Notes under the pieces: model-generated | Databases searched by the model: none | Told to the model about the DNA's origin: nothing | The model's input: the letters and a program-made list of their open reading frames with translations, nothing else | Program-made: the position numbers and the translations under genes | Shown here: piece by piece, positions 14,544-22,477 of the stretch | How the letters are laid out: each line of letters starts with the position of its first letter | Position numbering within the stretch: position 1 is the first letter of the stretch | Assembly (NCBI RefSeq): GCF_000765215.1 | Contig: NZ_JPJE01000003.1 | Coordinates: 1-37,523, forward strand | Source: Eubacterium sp. ER2 | GTDB taxonomy: Bacteria; Bacillota; Clostridia; Lachnospirales; Lachnospiraceae | Length of the DNA: 37,523 bases | Direction of reading: 5' to 3'

Positions 14544-17500
14544 TTATTCCTCTGTTCCGTAGAGAGTTACGAGCTTCTTCAGATAGTTGTATCTGTCTTT
14601 TGCCTCCTGCTCGTTCTTTGCGAACAGAACCTTTGCCTTCTCCGGGTTGGATCTTACAAGTGAATTGTAACGAACCTCGCCGTTCAGGAACTCCTGATAG
14701 CCATCCATCTTAGGCTCTTTGCTGTCCAGAGTAAACTTCGCGCCCTCTGCTGCCGGGTTGAACCGGAAGTTGTTCCAGTATCCGCACTCTACAGCCAGCG
14801 CTTCTTCCGTCTGAGCCTTGCTCATACCCTTCTTGATACCGTGGTTGATACACGGAGCGTATGCGATGATGAGTGACGGTCCCGGATATGCCTCAGCCTC
14901 GGAGATTGCCTTTACAGTCTGGTTGTAATCAGCACCCATAGCGATCTGAGCGACATATACGTAGCCGTAGCTCATTGCGATGCCGGCCAGGTCTTTCTTC
15001 TTTGTCTCTTTTCCGCCTGCAGCGAACTGAGCAACCGCACCGGTCTTTGTAGCCTTGGAGGACTGTCCGCCTGTGTTGGAGTAAACCTCAGTATCGAATA
15101 CCATTACGTTGATGTCCTTGCCGCTTGCAAGCACGTGGTCAACGCCGCCAAATCCGATATCGTAAGCCCATCCGTCACCACCAAATACCCACTGGGATTT
15201 CTTGGCCAGGAAGTCCTTGTTGTTTACGATGTCCTTGCAAACCTCGCAGTCGCATCCTTCCAGAGCTTTTACAAGGTTGTCCGTAGCCGTTCCGTTTGTA
15301 GCGCCGCAGCTGTATGTGTCAAGCCACTCTTTGCAAGCAGCCTTCACTTCCTCAGAAGCCTTGTCAGACTCCATCACAGACTCAACCTTTGTCTTCAGGC
15401 CTGCTCTGATGGTGTTCTGAGCCAGCAGCATACCATAGCCGAACTCTGCGTTGTCCTCAAACAGAGAGTTGTCCCATGCCGGTCCCTTGCCCTCCGGTGT
15501 TACCGTGTAAGGTGTGGACGGTGAGGAGTTACCCCAGATAGAGGAGCATCCTGTAGCGTTGGCAATGTACATTCTGTCGCCAAACAGCTGTGTGATCAGT
15601 TTTGCGTAAGGTGTCTCGCCACATCCTGCACATGCGCCTGAGAACTCAAGCAGCGGCTGTTTGAACTGAGAACCTTTCACTGTATTTTCTTTGAATTTTG
15701 CAACTACTTCCGGTTTTACAGGAATCTCTCTTCCGAAGTCGAAGTATACCTGCTCGCCTGCGTTCTCCTCCATATTGCCCATAACGAGAGCCTTCTCGCC
15801 CTTCTTGCCCGGGCATACATTCGCACAGGAACCGCATCCTGTACAGTCATATGCGGAAACTGTCATTGTGAACTTCATGCCAGGCATACCGATCATATCC
15901 AGAGTCTTCAGTCCCTCCGGAGCCTTTGCAGCCTCTTCCTCTGTCAGGGCTACAGGACGGATAACTGCGTGCGGACATACATAGGCACAGCGGTTACACT
16001 GGATACAGTTGTCCGGATTCCAGATCGGGATATCTACCGCGATACCGCGCTTCTCGTATGCGGATGTACCGGACGGAGTGGAGCCGTCTACGTAATCCTT
16101 GAAAGCGGATACAGGCAGAGTGTTTCCTTCCTGAGCGTTTACCTTGGACTGGATATTCTTAACGAAGTCAACAACATCCTCTCTTCCGCCTTTGACCTCA
16201 GGTGAGAATAATCCCTCATCCTGGCAGTCTTTCCAGCTCTCGGGAACTGTCACTTCATGAACCTGTTTTGCTCCTGCATCGATGGCGTCGTAGTTCATCT
16301 GTACGATCTTGTCACCTTTTCTTCCGTAGGTAGCCTTTGCAGCGGCCTTCATCAGGTCGATGGCTTCCTCCTCCGGAATGATAGCTGCCAGCTTGAAGAA
16401 TGCAGACTGAAGCACTGTGTTGATACGTCCGCCAAGTCCGATCTCCTTACCGATCTTGATACCGTCGATTGTATAGAATTTGATATTGTGGTTTGCGATA
16501 AATGCCTTTACCTGTCCCGGAAGGTGTTTCTCCAGTCCTTCCATATCCCACGGGCAGTTCAGAAGGAATGTTCCTCCGTCTACCAGCTCCTGTACCATGT
16601 TGTACTTGTTGATGTAGGACGGGTTGTGGCAGGCAACAAAGTTAGCCTTCTTGATCAGATATGTGGATTTGATCGGCTTCTTACCAAAGCGAAGGTGGGA
16701 CATTGTCACACCGCCGGACTTCTTGGAGTCATAGTCAAAGTAAGCCTGTGCGTACATATCTGTGTTGTCGCCGATGATCTTGATGGAGTTCTTGTTTGCT
16801 CCTACAGTACCGTCAGCTCCAAGTCCCCAGAATTTACAGTTGATGGTTCCTTCCGGAGTTGTAACAAGCTGCTCGCCCTCCTCGAGGGAAAGTCCTGTCA
16901 CGTCATCTACGATACCGATGGTGAATTTCTCTTTCTCTGTGTTATTGTATACAGCAACGATCTGAGCAGGTGTTGTGTCCTTGGAGCCTAATCCGTAGCG
17001 TCCGGAAAGGATCGGAACAGCGTCGAATTTTGTTCCCTTTAAGGCAGCTACAACATCCAGCCACAGAGGCTCACCGAGAGCTCCAGGCTCTTTTGTCCTG
17101 TCTAATACGGAAATTGTCTTAACTGTGTCAGGAATTGCGTCGATCAGTGCCTGTGCGCTGAACGGTCTGTACAGACGAACCTTTACAAGTCCGACCTTCT
17201 GTCCTGCTGCAAGGAGGTAGTCAACAGTCTCCTCGATGGTATCACATACGGATCCCATAGCGATGATAACCTTCTCTGCGTCCTCTGCTCCGTAGTAGTT
17301 GAACAGCTTGTAGTCTGTACCGATCTTGGCGTTAACCTTGTCCATGTACTCCTGAACGATAGCCGGCATAGCTGTGTAGTAGGGGTTGCTTGCCTCTCTT
17401 GCCTGGAAGAAGATATCCGGGTTCTGAGCGGAACCTCTCTGGCACGGATGGTTCGGGTTCAGGGCATGCTTTCTGAACGCGTCGATGGCATCCATGTCTA

Positions 17501-18083
17501 CCAGGTCCTTCAGATCCTCGTAATCCCATGTCTCGATCTTCTGGATCTCGTGAGATGTACGGAAACCATCAAAGAAGTTGATGAAAGGAATACGTCCCTT
17601 GATCGCTGCACAATGTGCAACCGGTGTCAGGTCCATAACCTCCTGCACGCTGGACTCGCAGAGCATTGCGCATCCGGTCTGACGACAGGCATAAACGTCT
17701 GAATGATCACCGAAGATAGAAAGCGCATGGCTTGCAACTGCACGCGCGGATACGTTGAACACGCCCGGGAGCTGCTCACCGGCAATTTTGTAAAGGTTGG
17801 GGATCATAAGAAGCAGACCCTGGGAAGCTGTGTATGTTGTAGTCAGGGCACCTGCTGCCAGAGATCCGTGAACGGCACCTGCTGCGCCGGCCTCTGACTG
17901 CATCTCTGTCACCTGTACTTCCTGTCCAAAGATGTTCTTTCTTCCCTGTGTTGCCCACTCGTCTGTGGCTTCTGCCATAACGGATGAAGGCGTGATCGGG
18001 TAAATAGCCGCAACATCTGTATACGCATATGACGCGTGAGCTGCTGCATGATTACCATCCATGGTCTTCATTTTTCTTGCCAT
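14544..18083 (-). CDS. nifJ: Pyruvate:ferredoxin (flavodoxin) oxidoreductase
   Basis: A 1179-residue single-chain enzyme, full length for the family. It oxidises pyruvate and CoA to acetyl-CoA and CO2, passing electrons to ferredoxin, the central step of clostridial fermentation. Domains in order: N-terminal pyruvate-binding domain (YPITPSSVMAE), transketolase-like and gamma regions, two [4Fe-4S] motifs CIQCNRCAYVCP and CTGCGSCANVCP, then the thiamine pyrophosphate domain with ACAGCGETPYAKL, NATGCSSIWG and GGDGWAYDIGFGG. AAGGAGG lies 9 nt before the ATG. It has its own promoter just past lgt and an AT-rich leader. Its codon and base use appear less GC-rich than its neighbours, as expected for a highly expressed gene. 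Confidence 0.98.
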   Translation of the reverse strand: MARKMKTMDGNHAAAHASYAYTDVAAIYPITPSSVMAEATDEWATQGRKNIFGQEVQVTEMQSEAGAAGAVHGSLAAGALTTTYTASQGLLLMIPNLYKIAGEQLPGVFNVSARAVASHALSIFGDHSDVYACRQTGCAMLCESSVQEVMDLTPVAHCAAIKGRIPFINFFDGFRTSHEIQKIETWDYEDLKDLVDMDAIDAFRKHALNPNHPCQRGSAQNPDIFFQAREASNPYYTAMPAIVQEYMDKVNAKIGTDYKLFNYYGAEDAEKVIIAMGSVCDTIEETVDYLLAAGQKVGLVKVRLYRPFSAQALIDAIPDTVKTISVLDRTKEPGALGEPLWLDVVAALKGTKFDAVPILSGRYGLGSKDTTPAQIVAVYNNTEKEKFTIGIVDDVTGLSLEEGEQLVTTPEGTINCKFWGLGADGTVGANKNSIKIIGDNTDMYAQAYFDYDSKKSGGVTMSHLRFGKKPIKSTYLIKKANFVACHNPSYINKYNMVQELVDGGTFLLNCPWDMEGLEKHLPGQVKAFIANHNIKFYTIDGIKIGKEIGLGGRINTVLQSAFFKLAAIIPEEEAIDLMKAAAKATYGRKGDKIVQMNYDAIDAGAKQVHEVTVPESWKDCQDEGLFSPEVKGGREDVVDFVKNIQSKVNAQEGNTLPVSAFKDYVDGSTPSGTSAYEKRGIAVDIPIWNPDNCIQCNRCAYVCPHAVIRPVALTEEEAAKAPEGLKTLDMIGMPGMKFTMTVSAYDCTGCGSCANVCPGKKGEKALVMGNMEENAGEQVYFDFGREIPVKPEVVAKFKENTVKGSQFKQPLLEFSGACAGCGETPYAKLITQLFGDRMYIANATGCSSIWGNSSPSTPYTVTPEGKGPAWDNSLFEDNAEFGYGMLLAQNTIRAGLKTKVESVMESDKASEEVKAACKEWLDTYSCGATNGTATDNLVKALEGCDCEVCKDIVNNKDFLAKKSQWVFGGDGWAYDIGFGGVDHVLASGKDINVMVFDTEVYSNTGGQSSKATKTGAVAQFAAGGKETKKKDLAGIAMSYGYVYVAQIAMGADYNQTVKAISEAEAYPGPSLIIAYAPCINHGIKKGMSKAQTEEALAVECGYWNNFRFNPAAEGAKFTLDSKEPKMDGYQEFLNGEVRYNSLVRSNPEKAKVLFAKNEQEAKDRYNYLKKLVTLYGTEE

Positions 18084-18142
18084 TTTCTTGTTCCTCCTTA
18101 GATTTTTGAAAAATAATAATTTAATTTTTCACATATATTAAT

Positions 18143-18171
18143 ATTATAGCCCGTGCCATTTTAAAAGTCCA
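18143..18171 (-). promoter_or_regulatory. Promoter of nifJ
   Basis: On the minus strand TGGACT (18166-18171) is followed after 17 nt by TATAAT (18143-18148). The -35 box is only a few bases past the lgt stop. The leader of about 50 nt is A/T-rich with little structure. Confidence 0.7.
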
Positions 18172-18175
18172 GATT

Positions 18176-19054
18176 TTACTCTGTTTTCTTTTGTTTCTTT
18201 TTCGGTACAAGCCCCTTTCTCCCGCACACGATCCAGATCACGGACACCACCACCAGCACGCCTGCCAGCACCTGGGACACCGGGATTTCCGTGCCCGGGA
18301 TCCACAGCTGGTCCGTCCGCAGGCCCTCGATCCAGAACCGGCCCGCGCCGTAGCCCGCCAGGTACAGAAGGAAAACCTCCCCCTCGAACTTCTTGTGGGT
18401 TCTGTAGAGGAGCAGGAGCACCAGCACCATGAGGCACCAGAGGGACTCGTAGAGAAAGGTGGGATGGACCTGGATGTAAGACACCCCGTCCACCACGTCG
18501 ATGTGCTCCCGGATCTTCTCCGTCACGTCCGAGCTGCGCACCGCGTCCAGAGGCAGCCGCATGGCCAGAAGCCCATTGGTGTAGTCCCCGAAGGCCTCCC
18601 GGTTAAAGAAGTTGCCCCATCTGCCGATCATCTGCCCTGTCACAAGTCCCAGCACCGCCGTATCCAGCAGTCGGGTCACAGGCAGCTTTTTCACCCTCGC
18701 CACCACAAACACAGTGATCACCGCCGCTATGACGCCGCCGTAGATGGCCAGTCCCCCGTGGCGGGTGTTGAAGATCTCCAGCAGGTTGTCCTTGTACATA
18801 TCCCAGGCAAAGACAACGTAGTAGATCCTGGCCCCGATAATACCGAATATGATGGCAAAGATGGCCAGGTCCAGGTAGTCCTCCTGGTTCTGGCCTGTTC
18901 TTTTCGCCTCCATCATGGCCATGCCAATGCCCGCCAGCATGCCGATGCCGATGACAATGCCGTAGTAGGCGATGTCAAACCCAAACACAGTCAGGGTCTT
19001 GCCCACATTTTCCAGATGGATGCCGATATTTGGGAATTCAATTGAAGTATGCAT
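18176..19054 (-). CDS. lgt: Prolipoprotein diacylglyceryl transferase
   Basis: A 292-residue membrane enzyme that moves diacylglycerol from phosphatidylglycerol to the lipobox cysteine of prelipoproteins, the first step of lipoprotein maturation. The Lgt signature GRWGNFFNREAFG is present, together with HGGLAIYGGVIA, HPTFLYESLWCL and GRFWIEGLRTDQL, all conserved family blocks. Several hydrophobic helices are visible, and the C-terminus ends in a lysine-rich cytoplasmic tail (KKKQKKTE). It follows ychF by about 35 nt, with AAAGGA about 10 nt upstream of the ATG, so the two are probably co-transcribed. Confidence 0.97.
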   Translation of the reverse strand: MHTSIEFPNIGIHLENVGKTLTVFGFDIAYYGIVIGIGMLAGIGMAMMEAKRTGQNQEDYLDLAIFAIIFGIIGARIYYVVFAWDMYKDNLLEIFNTRHGGLAIYGGVIAAVITVFVVARVKKLPVTRLLDTAVLGLVTGQMIGRWGNFFNREAFGDYTNGLLAMRLPLDAVRSSDVTEKIREHIDVVDGVSYIQVHPTFLYESLWCLMVLVLLLLYRTHKKFEGEVFLLYLAGYGAGRFWIEGLRTDQLWIPGTEIPVSQVLAGVLVVVSVIWIVCGRKGLVPKKKQKKTE

Positions 19055-19088
19055 GACTTGTCCTGTCCTTTCCCGTCTCTTTTTCTGT

Positions 19089-20189
19089 CTATACGTTGAA
19101 GCGGAACAGCATGATGTCTCCGTCCTGCACCACGTAGTCCTTTCCCTCCAGGCGGATCAGCCCTTTCTCTTTCGCCGCATTGTGGGAGCCGCAGGCGATC
19201 AGGTCGTCGTAGGACACCACCTCGGCCCGGATAAATCCTCTTTCAAAGTCTGAGTGGATCTTTCCCGCCGCCTGGGGCGCCTTTGTTCCCTTTTTGATCG
19301 TCCATGCCCGCACCTCCGGCTCGCCTGCCGTCAGGTAGCTGATCAGTCCCAGGAGACGGTAGCTGGCCTTGATGAGCTTCTCAAGACCGGACTCGGAAAG
19401 CCCCAGATCCTCCAGGAACATCTTCTTCTCATCATCGTCCAGCTCCGCGATCTCCTGCTCGATCTGAGCGCATACGACAAACACCTCAAAGCCCTCCTTC
19501 GCCGCGTACTCCCGGACCGCCTGCACACCGGGGTTGGAAGCGCCGTCATCGGCCAGGTCGTCCTCCGCCACGTTGGCGGCAAAAATCACCGGCTTCCCGG
19601 TGAGAAGATTGTAGCTCTCCAGCCACGCCTGCTCCTCCTCGTCCTCGGCCCCGTCAAAGCTCTTGGCCAGCCTGCCCTCCTCCAGATGGGCCTTGATCTT
19701 CTCCAGAAGCTTCAGCTCCTTGGCCGCTGTCTTGTCATTTCTGGCCACCTTTGTGGTCTTGGCGATGCGCCGCTCCAGGATCTCCAGATCCGAGAAGATG
19801 AGCTCCAGGTTGATGGTCTCGATATCCCGCATGGGGTTGATGCTGCCGTCCACGTGGACAATGTTGCTGTCCTCAAAGCACCGCACCACATGAACGATGG
19901 CGTCCACCTCCCGGATGTTGGCCAGGAACTGGTTTCCGAGGCCCTCTCCCTTTGAGGCTCCTTTGACAAGCCCCGCGATATCTACAAATTCAATGGCTGC
20001 CGGGATGATCTTCTTTGTGTGGTACATCTCTCCCAGCACGTTCAGGCGCTCGTCCGGCACGGTCACCACGCCCACGTTGGGGTCGATGGTGCAGAAGGGG
20101 TAGTTTGCCGACTCCGCCCCTGCCTTTGTCAGTGAATTAAAAAGTGTGCTCTTGCCCACGTTGGGCAGGCCTACGATTCCTAATTTCAT
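19089..20189 (-). CDS. ychF: Redox-regulated ATPase YchF (Obg-like)
   Basis: A 366-residue P-loop protein of the Obg/TRAFAC class that hydrolyses ATP in preference to GTP and binds ribosomes. The G1 motif is GLPNVGKST (residues 7-15), followed by the family block [14 protein letters not shown], then [17 protein letters not shown] as G3. The G4 position carries a non-canonical sequence near [11 protein letters not shown], as expected for an ATP-preferring member. A coiled helical domain and a C-terminal TGS domain ([19 protein letters not shown]) follow. GAGG lies 5 nt before the ATG. It is followed by lgt. Function in stress and translation is from the family, not from this sequence. Confidence 0.97.
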   Translation of the reverse strand: MKLGIVGLPNVGKSTLFNSLTKAGAESANYPFCTIDPNVGVVTVPDERLNVLGEMYHTKKIIPAAIEFVDIAGLVKGASKGEGLGNQFLANIREVDAIVHVVRCFEDSNIVHVDGSINPMRDIETINLELIFSDLEILERRIAKTTKVARNDKTAAKELKLLEKIKAHLEEGRLAKSFDGAEDEEEQAWLESYNLLTGKPVIFAANVAEDDLADDGASNPGVQAVREYAAKEGFEVFVVCAQIEQEIAELDDDEKKMFLEDLGLSESGLEKLIKASYRLLGLISYLTAGEPEVRAWTIKKGTKAPQAAGKIHSDFERGFIRAEVVSYDDLIACGSHNAAKEKGLIRLEGKDYVVQDGDIMLFRFNV

Positions 20190-20206
20190 TTTATCCTCTA
20201 CCTGTT

Positions 20207-20232
20207 CAAAAGCCCCTTCTCTCTGAGGGCTT
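20207..20232 (-). terminator. Possible terminator after thiN
   Basis: On the minus strand AAGCCC pairs with GGGCTT (20227-20232 with 20210-20215), followed by a short TTTT. The stem is only 6 bp and the T run is short. A TATAAC on the minus strand at 20242-20247 could be a ychF -10 box, which would instead place the hairpin in the ychF leader. Confidence 0.4.
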
Positions 20233-20264
20233 CTGCCTTTCGTTATATTTACTGTGCGCTTTCT

Positions 20265-20936
20265 TTACTTCTGTTTTTCCTCTCTGTCCCGGGTCTCCAT
20301 CAGGATGACGATCCCGCTGACGAAATCAATGACCACCTCGTCCTCCTCGATCTGATTGCTGACGCACAGGCTGTCGTAGGGGGTCAGAGTATGCTCTGTG
20401 AGGGGATATTTCGCTCCCCGGATGTTAAAGCCATAAACCACCTCGCCCAGAGGGAACACAGAAAAATAGTCCCCGAAGGCCTCCTCTTTTTTCAGATGGG
20501 TCTCCCCTCCGATGAGGCGGATACGGTTCTGCGGATCCAGGATCACCGCGTCCACCCCCGCCTTGAAGGGGATAGTCAGTGTCTGTATGTTCGCCCACAG
20601 GTGATCCACCCTGCTCCCGGTAGCGCCCAGGATCACCATCTCGTGGCACCCCAGGGTGATGGCAAGCCGAACCGCGATCTCTGTGTCCGAGGCATCCTTT
20701 ACCGGATTGAACTCCCGCACGGAGACATGAGTCTCATTCTTATAGTAGTCTACGATCTCGTGGGACAGGCTGTCAAAGTCGCCCACGATATAGCTGGGCC
20801 GGATTTTGTGATGATACAGAAATTCCACCCCTTTGTCCACGCCGATAATGCATGGATCTTCGCACTCCCTGATGGTCTTTTCTATCAGCTCCTCATACAG
20901 AGTTCCCCCGCTGATGATCACTGCTCTCTTACTCAT
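20265..20936 (-). CDS. thiN: Thiamine pyrophosphokinase
   Basis: A 223-residue enzyme that makes thiamine pyrophosphate from thiamine and ATP, the cofactor used by nifJ and other enzymes. Motifs are VDKGVEFL, VGDFDSL, KDASDTEIAVRLA and GATGSRVDHLWANI, which match the catalytic N-terminal domain, with a beta-rich C-terminal thiamine-binding domain. The frame is open to 20981, but the ATG at 20934-20936 begins the conserved sequence MSKRAVIISGG, and its first bases overlap the rpe stop by 8 nt (ATGAGTAA). This overlap points to translational coupling with rpe. The order rpe-thiN is the same as in B. subtilis (rpe-yloS). Confidence 0.94.
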   Translation of the reverse strand: MSKRAVIISGGTLYEELIEKTIRECEDPCIIGVDKGVEFLYHHKIRPSYIVGDFDSLSHEIVDYYKNETHVSVREFNPVKDASDTEIAVRLAITLGCHEMVILGATGSRVDHLWANIQTLTIPFKAGVDAVILDPQNRIRLIGGETHLKKEEAFGDYFSVFPLGEVVYGFNIRGAKYPLTEHTLTPYDSLCVSNQIEEDEVVIDFVSGIVILMETRDREEKQK

Positions 20937-21591
20937 AGCTCTTAAGTATCTCCATGAAATTCTTTGTATTTTCTGCCGCACTGCCGTTAAAGACAGCAGA
21001 GCCGGCGACGATCACATTCGCCCCTGCATCCAGCACCTCACGGACGTTGGTCAGATACACGCCGCCGTCCACCTGGATATTCAGATCCATCCCTCTTTCC
21101 CGGGCCATCGCCCGCACAGTCCGGATCTTGTCCAGAGACTCAGGGATGAACTTCTGTCCGCCGAACCCGGGATGCACACACATGATGAGGATCATCTCCA
21201 CATCGTCCAGGTATCTGTCCACCTCTTCCGCCGGCGTCTCCGGGCAGATGGAGAGCCCCGCCTTCATGCCGCACGCATGGATCTTATCCAGGGCTGCCTT
21301 CACGTCCGGGCAGGCTTCCAGGTGAACGGTCACGCCGTCCGCCCCCGCCTCCTGAAAGGCCTCCACATAGCGGATCGGATCCTGCACCATGAGGTGGGCG
21401 TCCATGAACTGCCCTGTGGCGTGGCGGATGGATTTCAGCACAGGCATGCCAAAAGAGATACTGGGGACAAACATGCCGTCCATGACGTCAAAATGGAGCC
21501 AGGCGGCGCCATTTTCCTCCGTCCTCCTGATCTCCTCTCCCAGCTCTGTGAAATCTGCCGCCAGAATAGACGGCGCCAAAATGTAATCCAT
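20929..21591 (-). CDS. rpe: Ribulose-phosphate 3-epimerase
   Basis: A 220-residue TIM-barrel enzyme of the pentose phosphate pathway that interconverts ribulose 5-phosphate and xylulose 5-phosphate. Conserved blocks are LAPSILAADF, LHFDVMDGMFVPSISFG with metal-binding His and Asp, HLMVQDPIRYVE, MCVHPGFGGQKF, and IQVDGGVYLTN near the phosphate site. AGGAGG lies 8 nt before the ATG. It starts 4 nt after the rsgA stop and overlaps thiN at its end, so it is part of the long minus-strand operon. Confidence 0.97.
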   Translation of the reverse strand: MDYILAPSILAADFTELGEEIRRTEENGAAWLHFDVMDGMFVPSISFGMPVLKSIRHATGQFMDAHLMVQDPIRYVEAFQEAGADGVTVHLEACPDVKAALDKIHACGMKAGLSICPETPAEEVDRYLDDVEMILIMCVHPGFGGQKFIPESLDKIRTVRAMARERGMDLNIQVDGGVYLTNVREVLDAGANVIVAGSAVFNGSAAENTKNFMEILKSYE

Positions 21592-21595
21592 ATAC

Positions 21596-22474
21596 TCAAT
21601 ACCTCCTCTTTGCCTTCAGCTCCTCATACATTTCCAGATAGCTGTCATACCTGGCCCTGTGGATCTCCCCTGACTCCACCGCCGCCTTCACGGCGCAGTC
21701 CGGCTCATGTACGTGGTCGCATCCATTGTATCTGCACTGCCCCTCATAGGGAAAGAATTCCGGGAAGCAGTGCTTCAGCTCTTCCTTCTCAAAATCATTG
21801 GTGTAGAGGGAGCTGAATCCCGGCGTATCCATAATATAGGAGTTCTCATCTATGGCGATGAGCTCGCTGTGGCGGGTGGTGTGCCGCCCCCTCTCGATCT
21901 TCTCGCTGATGGAGCCGGTCTCCATCTTAATCTCGCTCTGGAGAAGATTGATAAGGGAGGATTTCCCCACTCCGGAGGGACCGGCCACAGTGGTCGTCTT
22001 CCCCTCCAAAATCTCTCTCAGCTGCCGGATATTTTCTTTTTTCTCCGCGCTTGTAAAGAGGATCCGGCACCCGCAGTTCCGGTAAATATCCTTCAGGTCC
22101 GCAAGGCGCGGGTCATCAGCGATGTCCTTTTTGTTAAAGCAGAGCACCGCCGGAATGTCCTTTCTCTCCATCATGACGAGAAAGCGGTCCAGCAGATTCA
22201 GGTGGGGATCCGGCTTTGCCGCCGCGAACACCACAAGAGCCTGGTCCACATTGGCTACCGCCGGGCGGATCAGCTCGTTCTTCCTCGGAAGGATGCGGAC
22301 CAGATTGCCCTCCATATCCTTCTCGTCCAGCACATCGATCTCCACGTTATCCCCCACAAGGGGCTTTTTGTTCTCTTTCCTGAAAATTCCTTTTGCCTTA
22401 CATTCGTAAATACCGGATTCCGCTACATGGACGTAGTAGAACCCGGCAATACCTTTTATGATTTTTCCCTGCAT
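21596..22474 (-). CDS. rsgA: Ribosome small subunit-dependent GTPase RsgA
   Basis: A 292-residue, circularly permuted GTPase (also called CpgA/YjeQ) that acts late in 30S maturation. An N-terminal OB-fold covers about residues 1-65. The G motifs appear in permuted order: G4 NKKD (114-117), then G1 GPSGVGKS (165-172), then G3 DTPGF (216-220). The C-terminal zinc site is C247, C252, H254 and C260. AAGGA lies 9 nt before the ATG, inside the end of prkC. It follows the kinase gene by 3 nt. In B. subtilis the homologue is a substrate of the neighbouring kinase PrkC, which fits this linkage. Confidence 0.97.
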   Translation of the reverse strand: MQGKIIKGIAGFYYVHVAESGIYECKAKGIFRKENKKPLVGDNVEIDVLDEKDMEGNLVRILPRKNELIRPAVANVDQALVVFAAAKPDPHLNLLDRFLVMMERKDIPAVLCFNKKDIADDPRLADLKDIYRNCGCRILFTSAEKKENIRQLREILEGKTTTVAGPSGVGKSSLINLLQSEIKMETGSISEKIERGRHTTRHSELIAIDENSYIMDTPGFSSLYTNDFEKEELKHCFPEFFPYEGQCRYNGCDHVHEPDCAVKAAVESGEIHRARYDSYLEMYEELKAKRRY

Positions 22475-22477
22475 GTA

